Assembly (NCBI GenBank): GCA_023133185.1
Contig: JAGLWX010000160.1
Coordinates: 1 to 9,204, forward strand
Reading direction: 5' to 3'
DNA from: Fidelibacterota bacterium
Lineage (GTDB): Bacteria > Fidelibacterota > UBA2242
Length of the DNA stretch: 9,204 nt
Positions 1 to 6,464 of the stretch are shown here, one piece after another. Numbering within the stretch: position 1 is the first letter of the stretch; every line of letters begins with the position of its first letter. Both the position numbers and the translations under genes were made by a program. The notes beneath the pieces are model-generated. The model searched no databases. It was not told the DNA's origin and saw only the letters and a list, made by a program, of their open reading frames with translations.

Positions 1-1496
1 ACATTCTCCCCATAAATTTCGGTGAGTATATGGCGGCTTTTGTCACGAATTTGTTTTTGTTTGCTGCTCAGTAAAGGCTTAAGATAGTCAACGGCGTCAT
101 CAGGGGTGATTTTTTCTATTGCCGAGAGTACTGCCACGCAAGCTTCTAAAAAAGCGTATTTGTTATGTTTTTTAAGACACTCGTATAAAAAAGGCGCCAT
201 GTCCGTCATGTCCAAATCCGTTTCGGATATTTTATCTGCGGCGCGATATACCTGAACCGGATCATCGCCGGTTAAACCATCGATAAGAACCGACCTGTAC
301 TCACTGATTGTTATTGTGTTGGTGACAATTAGGGAATCCAGCATGTTGATAATTCCCAGATATGCCGGAGTGGCAATTGTCTTTTGGCGATGTTTTGAAA
401 GATTAAGCAGAGAATTGAAAGATCGCCGGTTGGGAGAATTTTTCAATCCGGCGATTTTATAGGGCAAAAGTGTTTCGTTAACCGGAAAAGAATCCGCCGG
501 CGCTTGATTGCTTGAATCAAGAAAAGGCGCGGTGAATTGAACAATCGAGCCCCTGATATGTTCGGAAGAATTATTAAACAGTTGTGTCAACTTATTTATT
601 AAATGTTGATTTAATACAATATCGTCCGGGGCGTTTTGCAGCGCAGCTGCAACGACATGTTTGCTTGAATCGTCCAACGCCTCCAACCATAACGATTTCC
701 CGTCCTGCAAACCAGGTATTGCCAAAACGCTTTCATAGCGGACTCGCCAATCCGGGTCGTTTAACAGATCAGAATATATTTGGTCTTTTTTTGAAAATGG
801 AATTGGTCGTAATACTTTGGCAACAGCACGGCGAATTTCCGGATCGGGGTTTTTTGCCGCATCTATAAGCAGCTTTGTATATGGAGCGACCAATTCGGAA
901 TTGCGAATTCTCTGAAGCGCCGCAGCTGACATGCGTCGGTTATTTGCATTTTTTGACGACAGGGATTCACAACAAAATCCAATACATTCTGATTGATTAA
1001 TACCCCTTGAGAAAAAATACACATATGCTTTGAATAATGTCTCGTCAGGTATAAGAACATGAAAATGTTCATCAAGCAAGCTCAATGTTTTTATATCTCC
1101 AACCTGCCCGAGGGACAAAACAATTTGTTGGCGGATATCGGGATCATATTCAGAAGCAAGTCTTTGGGTTAGGATATCGATAGACCGGGAGCACCGCAAC
1201 TGACCAAGCGCAAACGCCGCACCGAGACGTACGAGCGGGGAAGAATCTTCCGTCAATGGGATAAGTTCCGGAATAATTGTAGTGTCTCCACTGTTTGCAG
1301 CCGCCAGACAAAGCCGGAATCGTTCACCGGGTTTTTGAAAACCGGAAAATTGTGTGATAAGCTGCTTGATCTGCCTATTATTTCCGGTTCGTAGAATGAG
1401 AAGATTTTGCTGTGAAAAAGGGCTTTTTGAACAGGAAAGGAAGACAAGCGTCCAAAAAAGAGTTGTTAAAATAAAAGGAAAATTTTTCAGGATAAT
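1..1496 (-). CDS. HEAT-repeat lipoprotein, C-terminus beyond the left edge
   Basis: An open frame with no stop runs from just behind the glycosidase stop codon to the left edge, about 498 codons. It starts with a Lys-Asn pair and a hydrophobic stretch ending in V-F-L-S-C, a lipobox-like signal (Cys about residue 22), so it is probably an outer-membrane or periplasm-facing lipoprotein. The rest is alpha-helical repeats of HEAT type: clear units are around residues 75-150 (acid-rich loop, then V-R-L-G-A-A-F-A-L-G-Q-L), 210-300 (D-P-E-I-R-R-A-V-A, then D-W-R-V-R-Y-E-S-V) and 440-495. HEAT repeats are binding scaffolds, and no catalytic motif is visible in the part present. As I recall, related lipoproteins in Calditrichota-like bacteria carry a C-terminal cyclophilin-type prolyl isomerase domain; here that would lie outside the window and is untested. 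No ATG, GTG or TTG precedes the signal peptide; the first in-frame one is a TTG at 1254-1256. The start is therefore ATT (1494-1496), ATC or CTG (1488-1490), or the sequence has an error. Confidence 0.8.
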   Translation of the reverse strand, partial: MILKNFPFILTTLFWTLVFLSCSKSPFSQQNLLILRTGNNRQIKQLITQFSGFQKPGERFRLCLAAANSGDTTIIPELIPLTEDSSPLVRLGAAFALGQLRCSRSIDILTQRLASEYDPDIRQQIVLSLGQVGDIKTLSLLDEHFHVLIPDETLFKAYVYFFSRGINQSECIGFCCESLSSKNANNRRMSAAALQRIRNSELVAPYTKLLIDAAKNPDPEIRRAVAKVLRPIPFSKKDQIYSDLLNDPDWRVRYESVLAIPGLQDGKSLWLEALDDSSKHVVAAALQNAPDDIVLNQHLINKLTQLFNNSSEHIRGSIVQFTAPFLDSSNQAPADSFPVNETLLPYKIAGLKNSPNRRSFNSLLNLSKHRQKTIATPAYLGIINMLDSLIVTNTITISEYRSVLIDGLTGDDPVQVYRAADKISETDLDMTDMAPFLYECLKKHNKYAFLEACVAVLSAIEKITPDDAVDYLKPLLSSKQKQIRDKSRHILTEIYGEN

Positions 1497-3704
1497 TTAT
1501 TCCCCCCAATACGATGATACATAGATTCCCGCACCGAGACCGCATTGCGGAATATTTCCGGTATAATCAGAATTGAGATAATCAAAATATTCCGGGATGA
1601 GCCCGAAATTAACAAACGCCTGCCGTGTAATCCACATATGGAGCGCATCGGCTTTATCGAAGTTTGTCATGCGTTTATTGAGAATTGACAGAAGAATATC
1701 ACCGAACACCCACTCGGGCTGACGTCGATTTATAGGGCTTATATAACGACGAAAGCCGTGATTTAGCGCGAGATTTTTTTCGAAAACAGAAAGGGTTCCT
1801 TTGCTAATAAAATCCTGGGGAGTAAAGACCCAGATTAATGCCAGGGCGTTTACGGCGTCGAGCGCCATCTCTTTGCTCTCCATAAATGCTTGTAACGCAT
1901 TATATTCGTCATCGTATAAATTAATTTCTATCTGCTGGCGGAGCGCTATTGCGGCATTTTCATATTCTATGGCTTTGAGCTCGTCATTTACCATGCGAGC
2001 CAACCAGGCGGCGTCAACTAAACCCCGGTATGCTGTTACCGATGTAAATGTATAATGTTTGGGCGCACCTTTGTTGAAAAATCCATTGTCTGCACGGATC
2101 AAACCTGTGTCATCAATGCTGTTAATAATAACATCGGCGATTTCGGTGGAAATTTTTGGCCAATAATATTCCAGAAACTTTACATCGTTTGTAATTTCTA
2201 CATATTGTTTAAGATTCCAGAGAACTACACCAAAGTTACCAAGGTAGAGCCGGGGTCCGAATTCTCCGGCGCTGTTTGCCTCTGATCCATTTCCAAAATA
2301 ATGATCGGTTGATATGCAGTAATTTTGTCCGACACCAATATCTTCTCCCGCCCATTGAATATGTTTATAGCTCCCGCAACGCCCGTTCATTATAAATTGT
2401 AGCGCCGATAGCGCTTCATCATGATGCCCGGAATTCAAAAAGGCATCAATTACGAACCCCATACTGACAGGCGCCGACATGATCTTTTTTTGAGGGGGGA
2501 AGGAATTAACGATTTGTCCCCTGGCGGGAAATCTCTCACGGCATTGAGCCATTTTTAGAACGGCAACCGATTGTGAATAAACTGATACTTCTTCTTTTGA
2601 GATGTTTGGCGGTAAAATCGTTTTTTTATGCCATTTCTTCCACCAGTCAATTTCTTTGATAAGTGCAGTAAACCCGGGATGCTCATTTTTATATTTACGC
2701 ACTACCGTGTAGGACTTGGGATTCGGTATGTCACTGTAGTAACAGATGACGAAAAGCCATTTCCGGTTTTTATCCCGGAACGACCATTTGCCCACATTTA
2801 AATTTGGGTCTTTGTCCGTGATTTCGAAATTCAGCGAAAAATTTTCTAAAGAATCTCCCTTTAGCACCGCATAAAAAATCCAGAAGGCGTTATCTTTGGA
2901 AAAGGGAGAAAAGGCATACTGATCCAGGGTAAATTCCTGTCCGTGTATTTTGTGATGAACGATTCCGGTCCCTTCAACATAACCGGCAGAAACTGTCGGC
3001 AAATCCGCAAGGGGAATTTCCCGGCGATTCTGAAACAATACGGTTCGGGCGGATGTCGCCACCGTGAGCGTCAAAGAGGTTTCATCAAATTGAGTGTATA
3101 AATGAGGTCGGAAATCGCTAAACTCTCTTTTATCGACTTGATATGCGGCAATGGCGACACCGTTGCCGAAAGGCAACCGATATGTGGAGCGATGCGGCGC
3201 GGGACCTTTTTTCATAAGCGACGGTTCCGGAGGTGTGACAGATATTTTTACCGGACCGGAAAGGATGCCGCCATTTCCGGACTGATTATAAATCCTGATT
3301 GCGAGAAGGTTGTTCTGCCGTATTAAGCTTGTCGGAAATGCGTGATAAAGAGTTTCCATTGAATCAATATTCCGGCTTGTATCACTTAAAATAAACCCAT
3401 TAATATATGTCTGCTCGGTATCACGAACCTTTCCGATATGAAGATATAGAGTATCATGTGCAAAATAATTTGAATCGACACTAAAGTTAGTTCGATACCA
3501 TGCCACACCATCATAATTTGCAAAACCCTGGTTTTCCCACGAATCCGGCACTTTGACGGGATACCAGGCAGAATCATTATAATCAACTTCAGTCCAGGTA
3601 GAGTCATCGCCAATATTAAACATCCATGTTCCTTCTAAAGGGATATCGGAGAAAGAGACCGATATAAGCAGAAGGTTTACAAAAAAGATACAGATGTGTT
3701 TCAT
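1497..3704 (-). CDS. Exported six-hairpin glycosidase-like protein with N-terminal jelly-roll domain
   Basis: 735 residues. A Sec signal peptide (residues 1-19, Lys then a Phe/Leu/Ile core, ending S-F-S before Asp20) sends it to the periplasm or beyond. Residues 22-155 resemble the GH2-type sugar-binding jelly roll: D-x-x-W-x-x-V-x-V-P-D-S-W (44-56), V-A-W-Y-R (67-71), and a V-R-D-x-E-x-x-Y-I-N-G strand pair (93-103). Residues 175-350 look like a beta-rich middle domain. Residues 370-735 look like an (alpha/alpha)6 barrel: helix pairs, W-N-L-K-Q-Y-V-E-x-T-N-D-x-x-F-L-E-Y-Y-W-P (496-515), D-D-x-G-L-I (531-536), and G-L-I-P-E (701-705), a pattern common in glycosidases of the GH15/63/78/116 type. 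I cannot place it in one family or name its substrate. Acidic residues such as E454, D455 and E705 are only candidates for catalysis. No good Shine-Dalgarno precedes the ATG. It lies 54 bases behind the alkyltransferase gene and directly ahead of the lipoprotein, probably co-transcribed. Confidence 0.8.
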   Translation of the reverse strand: MKHICIFFVNLLLISVSFSDIPLEGTWMFNIGDDSTWTEVDYNDSAWYPVKVPDSWENQGFANYDGVAWYRTNFSVDSNYFAHDTLYLHIGKVRDTEQTYINGFILSDTSRNIDSMETLYHAFPTSLIRQNNLLAIRIYNQSGNGGILSGPVKISVTPPEPSLMKKGPAPHRSTYRLPFGNGVAIAAYQVDKREFSDFRPHLYTQFDETSLTLTVATSARTVLFQNRREIPLADLPTVSAGYVEGTGIVHHKIHGQEFTLDQYAFSPFSKDNAFWIFYAVLKGDSLENFSLNFEITDKDPNLNVGKWSFRDKNRKWLFVICYYSDIPNPKSYTVVRKYKNEHPGFTALIKEIDWWKKWHKKTILPPNISKEEVSVYSQSVAVLKMAQCRERFPARGQIVNSFPPQKKIMSAPVSMGFVIDAFLNSGHHDEALSALQFIMNGRCGSYKHIQWAGEDIGVGQNYCISTDHYFGNGSEANSAGEFGPRLYLGNFGVVLWNLKQYVEITNDVKFLEYYWPKISTEIADVIINSIDDTGLIRADNGFFNKGAPKHYTFTSVTAYRGLVDAAWLARMVNDELKAIEYENAAIALRQQIEINLYDDEYNALQAFMESKEMALDAVNALALIWVFTPQDFISKGTLSVFEKNLALNHGFRRYISPINRRQPEWVFGDILLSILNKRMTNFDKADALHMWITRQAFVNFGLIPEYFDYLNSDYTGNIPQCGLGAGIYVSSYWGE
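1502..1507 (-). promoter_or_regulatory. G6 run, possible ribosome binding site for the HEAT lipoprotein
   Basis: On the minus strand a run of six G lies in the last codons of the glycosidase gene. It is 5 bases before ATT, 8 before ATC and 11 before CTG, the three candidate starts of the lipoprotein. It is only a partial match to the Shine-Dalgarno consensus. Its placement across the upstream stop codon would suit translational coupling. This is inference from spacing. Confidence 0.3.
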
Positions 3705-3758
3705 AAAGGTAAAATTACATTAATTTCCTGAAAAATTCAAAACTTGATTTTGATGGCT

Positions 3759-4439
3759 TCAAATCCTTTTTTCAACCGATAACAGATGACGTTTAATTTT
3801 TATACCGGCGCTAAAACCGGTTAAGTGTCCGTCCTTGCCAATCACGCGGTGACAGGGAATCAGGAACGGAATGGGATTATTATGAAGCGCGCCGCCGACA
3901 GCGCGGGCAGCTTTTGGCTTACCACACCAATTGGCAATGTCTCCGTAGCTGACCACTGATCCGAATGGAATCAGCCAGGTCCAAAAGAGCGCTTGCAGCA
4001 TAAAGCCGGATTTTACAAAGAAGACATTAATTGGCGGAATATGAAATTTGGTTCCATGTTTTAAATAGGCGTCAATTTCACTGATAAGACATAATGAAAA
4101 TTTGGGCTGACCTTTAGATTGTGGGTTTACACCAATATCTCTGATCTTTTGATTGATTTCATCACAACTAAACGATATGGCAAGAACAGCATCTTCTGAA
4201 CATAACATATGGTATGGAATTGTAGAGTGACCCGATAATAAAAATGTTGCTAACGGTTTTTGGAGCATCATCGTGAATCCAGTCGTTTGTTTCTGTTTTG
4301 AAAGCAGTTCCCGACAGAGACCACAATTCCTCCAGTGCTGAAAATACAAGCTTTCCTGATGTCGCTCGAGCCGATGATTGACGATAGAATGTGCAATTGC
4401 CGTATTAAAATGTTTGTTTGCGGTGACCTTTTCCATCAT
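3759..4439 (-). CDS. ogt: Methylated-DNA--protein-cysteine methyltransferase (MGMT/Ogt type) with extra N-terminal zinc-site-like segment
   Basis: 226 residues. A suicide repair protein of this family moves the alkyl group from O6-alkylguanine (or O4-alkylthymine) in DNA to its own cysteine. The C-terminal domain is canonical: I-P-F-G-x-x-x-S-Y-G-D-I-A (157-169), arginine finger in R-A-V-G-G-A (179-184), hinge Asn188, acceptor Cys196 in I-P-C-H-R-V-I (194-200), and closing Glu223. Residues 60-140 fit the less conserved N-terminal Ogt domain. Most Ogt proteins have about 155-185 residues; the surplus here is the first 50, which hold H35-x3-C39-x2-C42 followed by R-E-L-L. That signature matches the zinc-binding helix of anti-sigma factors (zf-HC2/ZAS), with H17 or H22 as a possible further ligand. 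It does not match the four-Cys site of Ada. Two ATG codons stand in tandem at the start (4437-4439 and 4434-4436) with no clear Shine-Dalgarno. First gene of the leftward cluster. The symbol is assigned at family level. Confidence 0.93.
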   Translation of the reverse strand: MMEKVTANKHFNTAIAHSIVNHRLERHQESLYFQHWRNCGLCRELLSKQKQTTGFTMMLQKPLATFLLSGHSTIPYHMLCSEDAVLAISFSCDEINQKIRDIGVNPQSKGQPKFSLCLISEIDAYLKHGTKFHIPPINVFFVKSGFMLQALFWTWLIPFGSVVSYGDIANWCGKPKAARAVGGALHNNPIPFLIPCHRVIGKDGHLTGFSAGIKIKRHLLSVEKRI

Positions 4440-4462
4440 AATGATGCAAAATACGAAAGGAA

Positions 4463-4491
4463 ATCATAAAATAGAATGGTTTTTATTGCCA
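4463..4491 (-). promoter_or_regulatory. Candidate sigma-70-like promoter for the leftward cluster
   Basis: On the minus strand TGGCAA (complement of 4486-4491) is followed after 17 bases by TATGAT (complement of 4463-4468), which ends 23 bases before the first ATG of the alkyltransferase. The -10 element matches five of six consensus bases, the -35 only three. In such an AT-rich gap this could arise by chance, and the sigma factor preferences of the organism are unknown. Confidence 0.3.
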
Positions 4492-4563
4492 TATTTGTTT
4501 TTAAACACTACTTTGATGTTTGTAATGATTATATGACTTCTGTAGATTTATTAGAAAAATAAA

Positions 4564-4570
4564 GGGAGGT
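4564..4570 (+). promoter_or_regulatory. Strong Shine-Dalgarno site that fixes the GTG start of the TPR gene
   Basis: GGGAGGT lies six bases before the GTG at 4577-4579. It is the best Shine-Dalgarno in the window and favours this GTG over the in-frame ATG four codons later (4589-4591). Confidence 0.8.
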
Positions 4571-4576
4571 CCTTTA

Positions 4577-5290
4577 GTGAATAATCCAATGACCGCATAC
4601 GATGAAAAAATTTTGAATCTCATAGAAACAGGTGACTATGAACATGCGCTATGGATTGCAGAAGAATCGTATGTGTTTTCGAAGACTCTTTTTGGGAACA
4701 CTCATCTGGAAACCGCAAAAACACTCAATAACCTTGCCTGGGTTTATGACCTGTTGCAACGTTACGACGTGGCGGAAACATTTTACCTTCGGTCTGTCGA
4801 ATTAAAGAAATCGATATATGGAAAATCTTCGGTAGAGCTGATACCAACTCTTGAGAATCTCGTGTCGTTATATTTATGTCAGGAAAAGTTCCATAAAGCC
4901 GAAAAAATATTGTACGATCTGATTGAAATAGCCGAAAATAAAAAAGCACCGTGGATTTTTCGGAAGGCGGTGTATTTATGCCAACTTGCAGATTTATATG
5001 AAAGACAAGAAAACAAAGCAAGAGCAGAAGATTTTTATTATAGATGCGCTGCATTTATAGAGAGCGTTATGCCCTTTGATCATCCCAATCTTGGGCGGGT
5101 TTTTGCGAATATCGCCGATCATTATGTGCGTGTTGAAAAGTATCCGCGCGCTCAATTTTATTATCAAAGAGCATATGGTATTTTAAATAAAAAATTAAGA
5201 AAAAGGCATCCTGACGTTCAACATGTTATTTACGGAATGAATTTTATCCGATCTTATCTACCGGATTCGCAGACTGCCCGCGGTCAATGA
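4577..5290 (+). CDS. Tetratricopeptide-repeat protein (kinesin-light-chain-like spacing)
   Basis: 237 residues, almost wholly helical. About five TPR units of roughly 42 residues are visible, starting near residues 8, 47, 89, 132 and 177, with the usual small/aromatic pattern: G-D-Y-E-H-A-L (19-25), T-L-N-N-L-A-W-V-Y (49-57), Y-D-V-A-E-x-F-Y-x-R-S-V-E-L (63-76), and later A-x-D-F-Y-Y-R-C and A-x-F-Y-Y-Q-R-A repeats. H-P-N-L and H-P-D-V linkers resemble the H-P-x-x loops of kinesin-light-chain-like TPRs (TPR_10/TPR_12). There is no signal peptide, membrane segment or added catalytic domain, so it is probably a cytoplasmic adaptor; its partner cannot be deduced. GTG start supported by GGGAGGT. 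It ends 11 bases before the antiporter gene, so the two are probably co-transcribed, but a functional link is not shown. Confidence 0.88.
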   Translation: MNNPMTAYDEKILNLIETGDYEHALWIAEESYVFSKTLFGNTHLETAKTLNNLAWVYDLLQRYDVAETFYLRSVELKKSIYGKSSVELIPTLENLVSLYLCQEKFHKAEKILYDLIEIAENKKAPWIFRKAVYLCQLADLYERQENKARAEDFYYRCAAFIESVMPFDHPNLGRVFANIADHYVRVEKYPRAQFYYQRAYGILNKKLRKRHPDVQHVIYGMNFIRSYLPDSQTARGQ

Positions 5291-5301
5291 AATAAGCGGA
5301 A

Positions 5302-6252
5302 GTGTCTTGGGGGTATATGTACTTACTGTATTTTTTGGCTGGTTTTATTCTACTCTACTACGGAGCTGGTTTCCTCGTTAGAGGAAGCTCTTCCATTGCA
5401 GCTTCTCTCGGTGTTAAAAAAATCGTTGTTGGTTTAACAATCGTTGCTTTAGGCACGTCGATGCCGGAGTTTGTCGTCAGTTTTTTCGCCGCCGTTAAAG
5501 AAGTGGACGGTATCAGCGTCGGGAATATAGTCGGCAGCAATCTGGCTAATATTCTGCTGGTGCTGGGTCTGTCATCGGTAATTCGCCCAATTAAAGTAAA
5601 AAAAAGAATATTTTTACTTGAGCTTCCGGTTCTGCTGTTAATCACGTTGATGTTTGTATTATTCTGCATGGACGGCACCCTGAAGGGTTATGAGGGCGCG
5701 CTTATGCTGGTCGTGTTTGTTGTGTATATGACCTTTATTATTGCCAACCGGAAAATTCGTAATAGTGCAGATATCGATCCGACGCCGATGGAAAAGGGAC
5801 ATATTATCAGAAATACATTTCTCACTGTATTGGGTTTGTTGGGACTCGTAATCGGAGGACAGCTGACGGTCAGGGGAGCTATCGGTCTTGCGCGAGCCGT
5901 GGGAATCTCAGAGCTGGTCATTGGATTGACAATCGTTGCTCTTGGCACGTCTCTGCCGGAGCTGTTTACCAGCGTTGTGGCGGTGATAAAAAAAGAAGAT
6001 GAAATATCAATTGGCAATATCATTGGCAGCAATCTTTTTAATACGGCTTTTGTGCTGGGCATAGTGCCAATGATTTATTCGTTAAAAATAGATGCACATG
6101 TGATTCGTTTTGAAAATGTTTTCATGTTGTGCATAACGGTTCTGTTTGCTGTCTTTCTCTTTATCGGGCGCCGTCTTTCGCGGCTCGAAGGAGTGTTTTT
6201 GTTACTGTTATATGTTTTATTTATCATGAACCTTTGTTTTAATTTCATTTAA
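5302..6252 (+). CDS. Calcium/sodium antiporter, CaCA family (YrbG-like)
   Basis: 316 residues, an inner-membrane protein with about ten hydrophobic segments in two homologous halves. Each half holds the alpha-repeat of the CaCA superfamily: G-L-T-I-V-A-L-G-T-S-M-P-E (44-56) with G-N-I-V-G-S-N (74-80), and G-L-T-I-V-A-L-G-T-S-L-P-E (208-220) with G-N-I-I-G-S-N (238-244). Glu56 and Glu220 correspond to the paired acidic ion-binding residues of this family, which exchanges Na+ (or H+) for Ca2+. The halves are joined by a short charged stretch (about 149-167). Length is typical for bacterial members such as E. coli YrbG. The start is uncertain: GTG at 5302 gives MSWGYMYLL, and an in-frame ATG at 5317 is preceded closely by GGGGG (5309-5313). 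The difference is only five residues. Located 11 bases after the TPR gene. Confidence 0.95.
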   Translation: MSWGYMYLLYFLAGFILLYYGAGFLVRGSSSIAASLGVKKIVVGLTIVALGTSMPEFVVSFFAAVKEVDGISVGNIVGSNLANILLVLGLSSVIRPIKVKKRIFLLELPVLLLITLMFVLFCMDGTLKGYEGALMLVVFVVYMTFIIANRKIRNSADIDPTPMEKGHIIRNTFLTVLGLLGLVIGGQLTVRGAIGLARAVGISELVIGLTIVALGTSLPELFTSVVAVIKKEDEISIGNIIGSNLFNTAFVLGIVPMIYSLKIDAHVIRFENVFMLCITVLFAVFLFIGRRLSRLEGVFLLLLYVLFIMNLCFNFI

Positions 6253-6464
6253 CCTGAATTATTTATAGCCACGAAGGCACTAAGACACAAAATGATGTTT
6301 AATATAAAAATAAAGATAAAAAGGGAAGGTATAAATTTTGAGTTATTTCGCATATTTCAATATCTATATTTTATTAATTTTTAGAAGCTCTATTGTCTTT
6401 TCCCGAAGGGATTCGGAAGTGACAAGATTTATGAATTAAACAGGTTAATTACATTTAGGACTAT
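6253..6464. other. 212-base AT-rich intergenic region
   Basis: This gap divides the TPR/antiporter pair from the downstream amidase cluster. It contains the 8-base-period repeat at 6270-6293, a long A/T-rich stretch (about 6294-6390), and a small inverted repeat CCGAA-GGGA-TTCGG (6403-6416) with a five-base stem and four-base loop. That hairpin has no T-tract behind it, so I do not call it a terminator. AGGA at 6457-6460 serves as the ribosome binding site for the next gene. A promoter for the next cluster is expected here, but no strong -35/-10 pair is evident. Confidence 0.6.
6270..6293. repeat. Degenerate 8-base tandem repeat, CACGAAGG type
   Basis: Three consecutive octamers start with CAC and share an A-rich tail: CACGAAGG, CACTAAGA, CACAAAAT. 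A GC just before the first unit extends the pattern. Short arrays of CACGAAGG/CACAAAGA-like words are, from recall, a frequent intergenic motif in draft genomes of several uncultured phyla, sometimes near GxxExxY-family genes. No such gene is present here. Three units in an A-rich region could also be chance. Confidence 0.5.

Larger units (their letters stand above)
4440..4576. promoter_or_regulatory. Divergent intergenic region between the alkyltransferase and TPR genes
   Basis: These 137 AT-rich bases separate two genes that point away from each other, so both clusters should be transcribed from here. Apart from the candidate leftward promoter and the Shine-Dalgarno of the rightward gene, I see no convincing operator palindrome, Ada-box-like element or RNA structure. 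No rightward -35/-10 pair stands out. Confidence 0.6.

Noticed and set aside
584..1447. Several frames of 64-94 codons on both strands within the HEAT gene region (for example 584-868 plus, 863-1075 minus, 1253-1447 minus)
   Set aside because: They overlap one continuous minus-strand frame with clear HEAT repeats and are chance frames in other phases.
3737..3753. Inverted repeat TCAAAA-CTTGA-TTTTGA between the alkyltransferase and glycosidase genes
   Set aside because: On the minus strand it is followed by ATTTTT, but the stem is nearly all A-T pairs and too weak for a convincing terminator; chance is likely in this composition.
4509..4537. Possible -10-like sequences (TAATGA, TATGAC) for the rightward TPR gene
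   Set aside because: None has a -35-like hexamer at 16-18 bases; AT-rich sequence makes such matches common.
5358..6062. Minus-strand frames of 106 and 124 codons inside the antiporter gene
   Set aside because: They mirror the two duplicated alpha-repeats of the antiporter on the opposite strand; their Ser/Thr/Pro-rich products are typical antisense shadows.
6403..6416. Hairpin CCGAA-GGGA-TTCGG as a possible terminator
   Set aside because: The stem is only five pairs and no T-tract follows on either strand close enough to make an intrinsic terminator.
6338..6438. Short TTG-initiated frame of about 33 codons after a GGGAAGG sequence in the intergenic gap
   Set aside because: The A/T-rich composition gives a Phe/Ile/Tyr-rich product with no motif, and a chance frame of this length is likely.
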